DNA from: Faecalibacter bovis
GTDB lineage: Bacteria > Bacteroidota > Bacteroidia > Flavobacteriales > Weeksellaceae
Direction of reading: 5' to 3'
DNA length: 64,000 nt
NCBI RefSeq assembly: GCF_017948305.1
Contig: NZ_CP072842.1
Location: forward strand, 2,238,501 to 2,302,500
The position numbers were made by a program, and so were the translations under genes. Shown here one piece after another: positions 19,023-27,261 of this stretch; within the stretch, counting starts at the first letter, position 1, and the number at the start of each line of letters is the position of its first letter. The notes beneath the pieces are model-generated. The model was not told the DNA's origin, made no database searches, and saw only the letters and a program-made list of their open reading frames with translations.

Positions 19023-19040
19023 AAACTGTTTTTTAATAAA

Positions 19041-19919
19041 TTAGATATCCATTAATAACCAAAACCAAGCACTTTGAACATCACCTTGGTCTAATAATTT
19101 TGAAGCAACTTGATGACGAACTTCAATCGGTTTAAATTTATTAATATCTAATCTGGATGCTAACTGATTTTTGAAATTATCTATTAATTCCTGTGACGGT
19201 AATGCTTCCACATTTCCTAATTGCCCTAAATGATTTCCCGTTAAAAATTTAGAAAATTTAACTTCATCTGGCAAAGAATCAATACCTAAACCAATAGTAC
19301 GCGTTGGTTTTTCAACCTCAAAAATGGCTTCGGGTATTACACGACAATAGAAATCTTCACCCATACGAGCAACCAAATCTAAATCATATGGACTTACATT
19401 ATCATCATCATTTAAAAATTGTTTTTGTACGTGCATTTTTACAATTTCCGCAACGACAATATTTGCTGCTCCAGGTTGATCGGAAATTGAAATTACCTCA
19501 CGCACTTTACATTCTAACTGAAATGGACTTTCTGCTACACGAGGTGGTTGAACCATTTCCGAAGGGATTGGAGTTAAACCCGCCTTCACAAATTCGTTGA
19601 CTCCTTTTGGATATTCAACACTCGATAAAGATTGCTGTTGAACAATATTGTAATTCACGATATTGATTACACACTCAGGTTGCTCCCAAATATTTTCCAG
19701 TGTATGTTTTGTAGAACCATCACGCATTTTTCTTAACGGAGAAAATACACAAATAGGTGGATTTTGCCCCATGATATTAAAAAACGAAAACGGACTTAAA
19801 TTGACATTACCTTCTTTATCAACCGTACTTGCAAAACAAATTGGTCGTGGAGAAATAGCATGTTTTAGTAAATTATCAAATGATTTTGTATTCGGTTCGA
19901 ATGATTTTGTTTCTTGCAT
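19041..19919 (-). CDS. Flavin reductase-like FMN-binding protein
   Basis: This 292-residue protein has an N-terminal flavin reductase-like split-barrel domain: AISPRPICFASTVD near residue 16, NLSPFSFFNIMGQNPP near 40, and a diagnostic ECVINIVN near 81. It lies seven bases downstream of the fumarylacetoacetase gene on the same strand. This pairing is common in Flavobacteriia as far as I recall. Its reaction in aromatic catabolism is unknown; it might supply reduced flavin or act on an isomer of fumarylacetoacetate, which is inference. Confidence 0.82.
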   Translation of the reverse strand: MQETKSFEPNTKSFDNLLKHAISPRPICFASTVDKEGNVNLSPFSFFNIMGQNPPICVFSPLRKMRDGSTKHTLENIWEQPECVINIVNYNIVQQQSLSSVEYPKGVNEFVKAGLTPIPSEMVQPPRVAESPFQLECKVREVISISDQPGAANIVVAEIVKMHVQKQFLNDDDNVSPYDLDLVARMGEDFYCRVIPEAIFEVEKPTRTIGLGIDSLPDEVKFSKFLTGNHLGQLGNVEALPSQELIDNFKNQLASRLDINKFKPIEVRHQVASKLLDQGDVQSAWFWLLMDI

Positions 19920-19926
19920 AGTCGTA

Positions 19927-20898
19927 TCAATTGTCGTTATAAAGATGAACAGAATTTGTTAATTTTCCTAATCCACTTACTTCCATTTCAATTATATCGT
20001 TAGGTTGTAACCATTGCGGATTGTACTTCTCATCTAAGCGTTTACCAGTTCCGTTTAACTCTAAAAAACAACCAGTACCAACGGTTCCTGAACCAATAAT
20101 ATCGCCAGGGAATAATTTAACACCATAAGAAATGCGTTCAATAATTTCAGCAAAAGTCCAATGCATATCTTTAAAATTTCCACGAGAAACTTCAATATTA
20201 TTCACAGAACATGTCATTTCTAAATCATAACAATTTCCGACATGCCCTTCTTTTGGAGCAACTTTGTATGATTCTAATTCATCAGGTGTAATTAAATAAG
20301 GTCCCATCATCGAAGCAAAATCTTTTCCTTTAGCCGGACCAAGGTTCAATTTCATTTCTTGCATTTGCAAAGCTCTTGCCGATAAATCATTTAAAATCAT
20401 AAATCCTCCAATGTATTCATCAGCATTTTCAGCACTAATATTTATTCCTTCTTTTTTGATAACAATTGCAACTTCCAACTCAAAATCCATTTGATTAAAA
20501 TGATGTGGCATCGCATAAACTTTACCTGGACCTTGAATCGCTTGATGATTGGAAAAGTAAAAAACCGGAATTTCATCAAATTCTGGAATCATTTCTAAAC
20601 CACGGTTCATACGAGATGTTTCTACATGTTGACGAAAGGCGTAAGCATCTCTAAAACTTGGCGGATGTGGAATAGGAGCTAATAATTGAGGATTTTTTAC
20701 GATTGCATTTTGATAGTTTCCTAAATTGATTTCTTTTTGAATTAATCGAATGATTGGAAATGTGAAATCTGAATCAGCTAATATTTGAATTAAGTCTTTT
20801 TGTAATTCTGAATTGATAAAACTTAAATCATAAATTTCATCTTGGTATAATAAGCCGACTTTTTCTTGTTGTTGCTCTATATAAGTAACGAATTTCAT
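19927..20898 (-). CDS. fahA: Fumarylacetoacetate hydrolase family protein, probable fumarylacetoacetase
   Basis: The 323-residue protein has the FAH-type metal-binding motifs: MDFELEVAIVIKKEG (about residues 135-149; the Glu residues bind a divalent metal) and GDIIGSGTVGTGC (about 260-272). It would hydrolyse fumarylacetoacetate to fumarate and acetoacetate, the last step of tyrosine breakdown, in agreement with hmgA and HPPD downstream and scoAB nearby. Its first about 30 codons are repeated as a broken copy at 24515-24599. Confidence 0.88.
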   Translation of the reverse strand: MKFVTYIEQQQEKVGLLYQDEIYDLSFINSELQKDLIQILADSDFTFPIIRLIQKEINLGNYQNAIVKNPQLLAPIPHPPSFRDAYAFRQHVETSRMNRGLEMIPEFDEIPVFYFSNHQAIQGPGKVYAMPHHFNQMDFELEVAIVIKKEGINISAENADEYIGGFMILNDLSARALQMQEMKLNLGPAKGKDFASMMGPYLITPDELESYKVAPKEGHVGNCYDLEMTCSVNNIEVSRGNFKDMHWTFAEIIERISYGVKLFPGDIIGSGTVGTGCFLELNGTGKRLDEKYNPQWLQPNDIIEMEVSGLGKLTNSVHLYNDN

Positions 20899-20914
20899 TT
20901 TGTTTGTAGTTTTG
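20808..20914. repeat. Left copy of an about 100-bp direct repeat (fahA 5' end)
   Basis: This stretch matches 24515-24614 in the same orientation with about three substitutions, a six-base difference and one single-base gap. It spans about the first 30 codons of fahA plus about 16 bases upstream. The two copies bracket a 3.6-kb block with two genes. Confidence 0.88.
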
Positions 20915-21089
20915 AGAGTGAATATAAAAAGAATTAAGTTATTAGGATTTAAATCTTAATGAATATATTTTTTAAATGTTTCACGGATGAATTTTAAATT
21001 ATTATGTCTTAGATGAATAATTATTTAAAAATTGAATGAATAAATGTATTTTTGTGAATTACAATATGTATTTATAGTAATTATTTTCA

Positions 21090-22619
21090 ATGTTTTTAGT
21101 TTTACGCCTTTTATTTATTTTAACACCAGCTATATTATTAAGTCAACAAAAATCTTCCTACGAAGAAATTTATAATAATATTGAAAATCATCCCACAAAC
21201 AAGCAGATTATAATCGCAGATTCCCTTTTGAAAAATGCAAAAAATGCAAATGAAAGGGTATATTCTTATTTCTATAAAGCGCACATAGGCCTTTATTCTA
21301 ATGATTATCATCAAGCTTATGAGAATTTAAATATGGCTGATTCTATCATTGAAGCAAATCATTTTACGAAAGAAAAAGTTACAGCTTTATTCATGTTAAA
21401 TGGAGTGTATCAAAATTTAAAAATGTATGCCAAGTATAAAGATAACATACAGGAAATAAATGATATAATTGAACAATGGCCGAAAGATGAGCATTATTTA
21501 AAAGTTAAAGCAGGTAATTTATTATCATTGGCAAATTATTATTCATACATAAAAGATCACGAAAATGCTTTAATTGAATATAAACGAAGTATCGAATTTT
21601 TAGAGGATAAAAAGATGTACACCAAAACATTATTAAAGGCTTATAATGATTTGGCTATTCTTTACGGTAAAGATGATTTGGATTCGTCTATCAAGACTTT
21701 TTCTAAAATGAATGATATTAATACCAAATATGTAAATAATAAACTATTCTCTATCAATTATTATTTGAATGTTGGGGTTTGTTATAAATTAAAAGAAGAT
21801 TACAATAAATCTAAAGAATTTTTAGAGAAAGCTCTTGCTTTGGCTAATAAATATGAAATTGAATTTTACATTTCCAGTATTAATGATCAATTAGTTATAA
21901 TTTACGATAAATTAGGAAATGAAACAAAATCTGATTCTATAGCAAATATAGAGTTTGCAAAGACTAAAGAAGTATTAAAAAACAAGCTTGAAACTAATAA
22001 TATTGTTACTAATAAAATAATTAATCAGGCTAAACAAGAGATTGATAATCAATCAGAATCTAAAAGTTATTTAATTTTTATTGCAGGATTTATCGTTTGT
22101 TTTTTAGCTGCTATAATTTTTATTTTGTTTAGAAAAAAAAGGGAAGAAAAAAGAAAATTTGATCAAATTTTAGCATCATACAATAAAAATGTAGCATCTA
22201 AAGTTGATATGATTCAACCAATAGAAAAACAACAATCCAAATCAACAAACGAGTTTATTTCAAAAGCAAAAGAAGAAGAAATATTAGAAGCTTTAAATTT
22301 ATTTGAGAAATCTAAAAAATTTACAGATTCAGACATGACAATTTCAATTTTAGCAACTGAGTTGAATACGAACATCAAATATGTTTCTTATATCTTAAAA
22401 AATTATAGAAATTGTAATTACAGTCAATATATCAATCAAAATCGTATTGATTATTTAATCGCTTTATTGATTGAAGATCCTAAAATTAGGAAATACAAAC
22501 TAGATTATTTGGCAAACTTAGTTGGTTTTTCATCTAATAATCGTTTAACGATTTTATTTAAAGAATACAAAGGAATTTCTCCCTCTGATTTTATCCATAA
22601 ATTAAATAATGAAAAGTAA
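21090..22619 (+). CDS. Membrane-anchored TPR / AraC-type transcription regulator
   Basis: The 509-residue protein has an N-terminal signal sequence (residues 1-18), a helical TPR region (about 25-300), one transmembrane helix (about 328-349) and a cytoplasmic C-terminal AraC-type HTH pair (about 405-505, with SILATELNTNIKYVSYILK and LANLVGFSSNNRLTILFKEY). This lets a periplasmic TPR sensor act on DNA through one chain, a layout common in Bacteroidota. Its target is not evident. It lies inside the block bracketed by fahA-derived repeats. Confidence 0.85.
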   Translation: MFLVLRLLFILTPAILLSQQKSSYEEIYNNIENHPTNKQIIIADSLLKNAKNANERVYSYFYKAHIGLYSNDYHQAYENLNMADSIIEANHFTKEKVTALFMLNGVYQNLKMYAKYKDNIQEINDIIEQWPKDEHYLKVKAGNLLSLANYYSYIKDHENALIEYKRSIEFLEDKKMYTKTLLKAYNDLAILYGKDDLDSSIKTFSKMNDINTKYVNNKLFSINYYLNVGVCYKLKEDYNKSKEFLEKALALANKYEIEFYISSINDQLVIIYDKLGNETKSDSIANIEFAKTKEVLKNKLETNNIVTNKIINQAKQEIDNQSESKSYLIFIAGFIVCFLAAIIFILFRKKREEKRKFDQILASYNKNVASKVDMIQPIEKQQSKSTNEFISKAKEEEILEALNLFEKSKKFTDSDMTISILATELNTNIKYVSYILKNYRNCNYSQYINQNRIDYLIALLIEDPKIRKYKLDYLANLVGFSSNNRLTILFKEYKGISPSDFIHKLNNEK

Positions 22620-22630
22620 TATTGATTAAT

Positions 22631-22657
22631 AAAAACCGGTTTTTCAACCGGTTTTTT
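22631..22657. terminator. Bidirectional intrinsic terminator
   Basis: An 11-bp stem (AAAAACCGGTT with AACCGGTTTTT) with a TTTC-type loop and T run lies between the AraC-type gene and the convergent surface-protein gene. Confidence 0.88.
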
Positions 22658-22695
22658 TATTTTAATGAATAGATTTTGTAACCAAATTTGTTTCA

Positions 22696-24294
22696 TTATT
22701 CTTCTAAATTTCTTGTTTTATTTTCAAGAATTTGAATTTTTTCTTGTAAAATTTGAATCAATTCAGTTAGTTGATTTATTTTATTATTCTGTTCTTCATA
22801 GATAGAATCATTATTAGATCGTCCTATTGAAGAAGTAGATTTTTTCACAAAACCATTCTCATCTATAACTAAAAGAGAACCTGTACCAGTTGTGATATTT
22901 TCAAGTTTTAAAATTTCTGTATTTGCAATTCCTTTAATATGTAATCTTGCTTCTGGTTCGTAAGATCCAATTCCAATTCTAGCCGTACTATTCGTATAGT
23001 TTTCATTATCTAAAATGTCTCTACCAAATAAAATATTAGCTATATTCATTGCATTACTGAAATTATCCTCATACTGATTTTCTTCAGTTGCTAAAGAATG
23101 ATTCCTTGTTGCAAAACTCGCTTGATAACCGATAAAAATATTATTATTTCCTCTTGTATTTACTCCTGAATAAGTTCCAATAGCTGTATTGTTATTTCCT
23201 TTTGTTTCTGAGAATGGATTTGGTAAAGCACGATACCCAACAGCAGTATTATTAGAGCCAAAATTTATTAAATTAGATTTACCTTCCAAAGCAGATGATC
23301 CAATTGCAGTATTAAAATTTCCCTTCGTTAGATATTGAGCTGCTCCCATACCAAAAGCGGAATGACTTTGTAAATTAATGGAAAATCTTGATGAATTAAC
23401 ACCAACTGATGTGTTATTTGAAATATTTAAATTATCATTTGTCACAAAGTTTTTTGATTGCTCATGATTTTGCATTGCACCAAATCCGATTGCAATTGTA
23501 TTGCTATTATTTGTATTTTTCTGTAAACTTCTATGACCAATAGCAATATTGTTACTTCCAGTTGTATTTGATATTAAAGTTTCGCCACCTATTGCAATAT
23601 TTCCATTTCCACCGTTATTATTTGTAAGTGCCCAATTTCCAATTGCAATAATATTATTATTAAAAGCAGTAGTTTTAATAACACCATCATTATCAATGTT
23701 TATTCGTTTTGTAAAGGCACCTTTACCGAATGAAATATTATAAGAATTAATTAATCCAACATAACCATTATTTGTCTTAAATGCTAAATCTTGTTGATTA
23801 ATTGATCCTAAAAAATCTCCAGATTTTAAATTACCCTTTGTAGATGCATAAAATTGTGTTGATGCGACTAAATTAGAACCTAATGAATTTGTCATTATTT
23901 CTTCTTCGTTTTCAGTTACATATAAATTTTCTTTTAAAATATTACCATCTAATTTCCAAGAGTTGTCTTTAAATTTTTGCCAAACAACACCGTCAAAATA
24001 ATAATATCCTGGCAGGTTTACGTTAATTAATTGTTCTGTCGGTATTACTGGATTAGTTTCTGAAGAAACTATATTTTCGGTAACATAAACGATTGCACCA
24101 ATTTGATTAGTTGTATATGTTTTTAAATTTAATTCGTTTGCAGTTAGCCTGGGAGCAATGATACCGTCTAATAAATTATTGTCTATACTTTTAGAAACAT
24201 CTAAAGTAGCTTTAGGATTTTCAGTATTAATACCTACTTGCGCAAATATAAAATTAGAAATACAAATAGATAAAAGGATTAAGGTTTTTTTCAT
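22696..24294 (-). CDS. Surface protein with YadA-head-like AIG repeats and C-terminal coiled coil
   Basis: The 532-residue protein has a signal peptide (residues 1-18, then QVGINTENPKATLDV) and a central array (about 205-405) of repeats of the type NNxAIGxxAL..N..G, as in the left-handed parallel beta-roll of YadA-type trimeric adhesin heads. Then follow RIGIGSYEPEARLHIKG and a C-terminal heptad coiled coil (about 492-532, INQLTELIQILQEKIQILEN). No T9SS sorting domain or YadA barrel is present. It is probably a trimeric fibre-like extracellular protein; how it is anchored is unclear. Confidence 0.8.
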   Translation of the reverse strand: MKKTLILLSICISNFIFAQVGINTENPKATLDVSKSIDNNLLDGIIAPRLTANELNLKTYTTNQIGAIVYVTENIVSSETNPVIPTEQLINVNLPGYYYFDGVVWQKFKDNSWKLDGNILKENLYVTENEEEIMTNSLGSNLVASTQFYASTKGNLKSGDFLGSINQQDLAFKTNNGYVGLINSYNISFGKGAFTKRINIDNDGVIKTTAFNNNIIAIGNWALTNNNGGNGNIAIGGETLISNTTGSNNIAIGHRSLQKNTNNSNTIAIGFGAMQNHEQSKNFVTNDNLNISNNTSVGVNSSRFSINLQSHSAFGMGAAQYLTKGNFNTAIGSSALEGKSNLINFGSNNTAVGYRALPNPFSETKGNNNTAIGTYSGVNTRGNNNIFIGYQASFATRNHSLATEENQYEDNFSNAMNIANILFGRDILDNENYTNSTARIGIGSYEPEARLHIKGIANTEILKLENITTGTGSLLVIDENGFVKKSTSSIGRSNNDSIYEEQNNKINQLTELIQILQEKIQILENKTRNLEE

Positions 24295-24514
24295 TTAGTT
24301 AAAATTTCCCCTAAATTATAACATAATGTAAACGATAATGTATTATCAATTATTCGTATTCGAGAATATAAATAATGTTAGTATTTGAATTCTGAATTTT
24401 AAAAATCTAAACAATTGATAATGTGTGGTAATTGAGTTTTCTTGTTAATTATTTTATAATGTGATTTTTCAGTTTTTTCTCAATTGTTAAAGTAAAATTT
24501 GGTATTCTCTAATG

Positions 24515-24599
24515 CTGAATTGATTAAACTTAAATCATAAATTTCATCTTGGTATAATAAGCCGACTTTTTCTTGCTCTATATAAGTAACGAATTTTAT
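24515..24599 (-). pseudogene. Remnant of the fahA 5' end
   Basis: Read on the minus strand, this encodes about 28 residues nearly identical to the FahA N-terminus (KFVTYIEQEKVGLLYQDE...). The initiator is ATA instead of ATG (24597-24599), two Gln codons are missing, and similarity stops after the INSA codons, a few codons before a stop. It is the right-hand copy of the direct repeat 24515-24614 whose left copy is 20808-20914. The rest of 24295-24696 is AT-rich and holds only this remnant and the promoter of the next gene. Confidence 0.88.
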
Positions 24600-24673
24600 T
24601 TTGTTTGTGGTTTGTTGCAAATTACATAAAGTTTTAAAATATTCAATTGTAAAGTTCTTTCGTTAAGAAATCT

Positions 24674-24681
24674 TATTTTTG
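24674..24681 (+). promoter_or_regulatory. -7 element of the radical SAM gene promoter
   Basis: TATTTTTG fits TAnnTTTG. It overlaps a possible TTG start at 24679, so transcription would begin downstream of that codon. This favours the TTG at 24697 as the start. Confidence 0.45.
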
Positions 24682-24696
24682 CACAAATTCTTACCA

Positions 24697-26892
24697 TTGA
24701 AATCGGATTTATTACTTATCACACCTCCATTTACACAGTTAAATACACCTTATCCTGGAACTGTCTATCTAAAAGGATTTTTGAATAACTTAAATTATAT
24801 AACTTTTCAAGCCGACTTAGGTTTAGACGTTATTTTACAACTTTTTAGCAAGAAAGGACTTTCAGATTTATTTCAATTAATTGAAGATTCTCAAATAGAA
24901 TTAGGGGAAAATAGTTATAGAATTTATACACTTCGTGAAGATTATATTCATTCTATTGATCATGTTATTCGATTTTTACAAGGTAAGAATTCCACATTAG
25001 CAGATTCCATTGTTCAAGATGGATATTTGCCTGAAGCTTCTCGCTTTGCAGAATTGGATGATTTGGATTGGGCTTTTGGATCGATGTCCTTTCAAGATAA
25101 AGCGAAACATTTAGCAACTTTATATTTAGAAGATTTATCGGATTTTATTATTGAAACGGTTGATGAAAATTTTGGATTTAGTCGTTATGCTGAACGATTA
25201 GGTCGTTCGGCAAATTCATTTGATGAATTATATGGTGAATTACAAAAAGATATAACTTTTATCGATCGTATCACCTTATCCGAACTCGAAAAGTTAATTC
25301 AACATACAAATCCGAAAATGGTCGGCTTTTCTGTCCCATTTCCTGGAAATTTATATTCAGCTTTTCGTTGTGCTCAATATATTAAAAAGAATCATCCACA
25401 GATAAAAATTTCGATGGGCGGTGGATTTCCTAACACAGAATTACGTTCACTTTCAGATCCGCGTGTTTTTGAATTTTTTGATTTTATAACTTTAGATGAT
25501 GGTGAAGCTCCAGTTGAACAATTATTGAAATTAAATAATCAAGAAATTGAAATTTCTGAATTGAAAAGGACTTTTACTTTAATTGATAATAAGGTTGAGT
25601 ATATTAATAATCCATTAGTCAAAGATTATAAATTTAGTGAAGTTGGTACGCCAGATTACACTGATTTAAATTTGGATCAATATATTTCTGTAATTGAGGT
25701 TATTAATCCTATGCACCGTTTGTGGAGTGATGGACGATGGAATAAATTGACAATGGCACACGGTTGTTATTGGGGGAAATGTACGTTTTGTGATATTTCG
25801 TTGGATTATATAAAAGTTTATGAGCCAATTGCAGCAAAACAAATCGTGGATAAAATGGAAGAATTGATTGTAACCACAAATAATACTGGTTTCCATTTTG
25901 TTGATGAAGCTGCTCCGCCAGCATTAATGCGTGAAGTTGCGTTAGAAATATTACGTCGTAAACTAACTGTCACTTGGTGGACTAATATTCGATTCGAGAA
26001 AAGTTTTACATTAGATTTGTGCCGTTTACTTAAAGCTTCCGGTTGTATAGCTGTTTCCGGTGGATTAGAAGTTGCTTCTGATCGATTATTAAAGTTAATT
26101 GATAAAGGAGTTACCGTAGATCAAGTTGCGGTTGTAAATCGTAATTTTACTGAAGCCGGAATTATGGTACACGCGTATTTAATGTATGGTTTTCCAACAC
26201 AAACGAAGCAAGAAACGATTGACAGTTTAGAAATGGTTCGACAAATGTTCGAATTAGGTATTCTTCAATCTGGATTTTGGCATCAATTTGCGATGACTTC
26301 ACATAGCCCTGTTGGTTTGGATCCAGAAAAATTTAATGTAATTAATCACAGTACAGAAATTGGAACATTTGCCAATAATGATATGGTGCATGAGGAAAAA
26401 ACTGGATTAGATCATAATCAATTTTCGTTTGGTTTAAATAAATCTTTATTCAATTATATGCATGGGGTTGGTTTTGAAATTCCATTACAAGAATGGTTTG
26501 ATATGAAAGTTCCTAAAACTTCGGTTCAATCAAATCATATAGAATCTATTTTAAATCAAGATTTATTTGTTTCACATAAACCGACTCAAAAAGTAGTTTG
26601 GTTAGGTGGAATTCCGACATTGGAAATTCGTACAAAAACGAAAAAAGGAAGAACATTTGAAAATGCTGTATTAACTTTTCATACCAAGAGCAATTACTTA
26701 GAAGTGATGTTGGAAAAAGAAGAAGGTGAGTGGCTGATCGATTTTATTAAGGAATTAAAAACTTCAGACAAACCTATTTCATACCAGAAAATGAAACAAA
26801 GTTTTGAAGAAACTACAAATTCTGATTTTGAAGTGTTCATTTACTCTAAAGCAGTCAATCAAATCAAAGAAGAAGCATTATTAATTGTATAA
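24697..26892 (+). CDS. Radical SAM protein with B12-binding-like N-terminal domain
   Basis: The 731-residue protein begins LLLITPPFTQLNTPYPGT, typical of B12-dependent radical SAM proteins. It has a cobalamin-binding-like region with SMGGGFPN (about 246-253), the cluster motif HGCYWGKCTFCDIS (about 355-368, CxxxCxxC), and a TIM-barrel domain with GLEVASDRLLKLIDKGV. No canonical DxHxxG is seen. The start is uncertain: TTG 24697 is chosen because TTG 24679 overlaps the -7 element. It lies between fahA and hmgA, but its reaction is unknown. Confidence 0.82.
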   Translation: MKSDLLLITPPFTQLNTPYPGTVYLKGFLNNLNYITFQADLGLDVILQLFSKKGLSDLFQLIEDSQIELGENSYRIYTLREDYIHSIDHVIRFLQGKNSTLADSIVQDGYLPEASRFAELDDLDWAFGSMSFQDKAKHLATLYLEDLSDFIIETVDENFGFSRYAERLGRSANSFDELYGELQKDITFIDRITLSELEKLIQHTNPKMVGFSVPFPGNLYSAFRCAQYIKKNHPQIKISMGGGFPNTELRSLSDPRVFEFFDFITLDDGEAPVEQLLKLNNQEIEISELKRTFTLIDNKVEYINNPLVKDYKFSEVGTPDYTDLNLDQYISVIEVINPMHRLWSDGRWNKLTMAHGCYWGKCTFCDISLDYIKVYEPIAAKQIVDKMEELIVTTNNTGFHFVDEAAPPALMREVALEILRRKLTVTWWTNIRFEKSFTLDLCRLLKASGCIAVSGGLEVASDRLLKLIDKGVTVDQVAVVNRNFTEAGIMVHAYLMYGFPTQTKQETIDSLEMVRQMFELGILQSGFWHQFAMTSHSPVGLDPEKFNVINHSTEIGTFANNDMVHEEKTGLDHNQFSFGLNKSLFNYMHGVGFEIPLQEWFDMKVPKTSVQSNHIESILNQDLFVSHKPTQKVVWLGGIPTLEIRTKTKKGRTFENAVLTFHTKSNYLEVMLEKEEGEWLIDFIKELKTSDKPISYQKMKQSFEETTNSDFEVFIYSKAVNQIKEEALLIV

Positions 26893-26904
26893 AATAATAT
26901 AAAT

Positions 26905-26937
26905 AAAACCGTCTAATTTTTAGGCGGTTTTTTTATT
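26905..26937 (+). terminator. Intrinsic terminator after the radical SAM gene
   Basis: A 12-bp stem (26905-26916 with 26920-26931, one G-T pair) is followed by a T run. It separates this gene from the hmgA promoter. Confidence 0.85.
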
Positions 26938-27036
26938 TATTATATTTTATCAATTATAAACTAAAAATTAATCATAATCTAATCGTTGTAATTTATTTCT
27001 AAGATTAAAAATCCTTCAATAAACATCTTAGTGTAT

Positions 27037-27067
27037 TTTGTACAATTAAATTTCTTTCCTATATTTG
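27037..27067 (+). promoter_or_regulatory. Promoter of hmgA-hppD
   Basis: TTTG at 27037-27040 and TATATTTG at 27060-27067 with exactly 19 bases between them form a full consensus Bacteroidota promoter. Transcription would begin near 27074, leaving a leader of about 190 bases before hmgA. Confidence 0.72.
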
Positions 27068-27093
27068 GCTTAATCACAAAGAATAGTAATTAA

Positions 27094-27186
27094 ATGAAGG
27101 CGAACTTAAAACCTTTATTTTTAGGAATGAATAAGCAAACTGTTGCTTTACTTTCTAAGATTGTTTTTGCACAGTACTCATTTTAG
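27094..27186 (+). CDS. Putative 30-codon leader peptide upstream of hmgA
   Basis: ATG at 27094 opens a 30-codon frame ending at TAG 27184-27186, about 20 bases into the predicted transcript. The peptide is MKANLKPLFLGMNKQT followed by 14 residues ending VFAQYSF, so Phe-Tyr-Phe codons crowd just before the stop. Those last codons form the 5' arm of a stem-loop at 27169-27215. The position, aromatic codons and overlap with alternative structures suggest a regulatory leader for aromatic amino-acid catabolism. It could instead be a chance ORF or a small hydrophobic protein. Confidence 0.45.
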   Translation: MKANLKPLFLGMNKQTVALLSKIVFAQYSF

Positions 27187-27215
27187 TATTGTATCGCAGT
27201 ATCTATATACTGTGC
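27169..27215 (+). promoter_or_regulatory. Mutually exclusive stem-loops in the hmgA leader RNA
   Basis: GCACAGTA (27169-27176) is perfectly complementary to TACTGTGC (27208-27215). The same 3' arm can instead pair with CGCAGTAT (27195-27202 with 27207-27214, four-base loop). The first arm lies inside the leader ORF, so a ribosome paused on the last aromatic codons would choose between the structures. No strong U run follows, so a classic intrinsic terminator is not evident. Confidence 0.5.
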
Positions 27216-27261
27216 GTATTGCTATTTTCACTTTTTATCAAAACACACAAAAAATTTATTT

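Noticed and set aside
20899-24678. Insertion sequence or transposon between the fahA-derived repeats
   Set aside because: The block has no transposase, no terminal inverted repeats, and its flanks are about 100-bp duplicated coding sequence rather than short target duplications.
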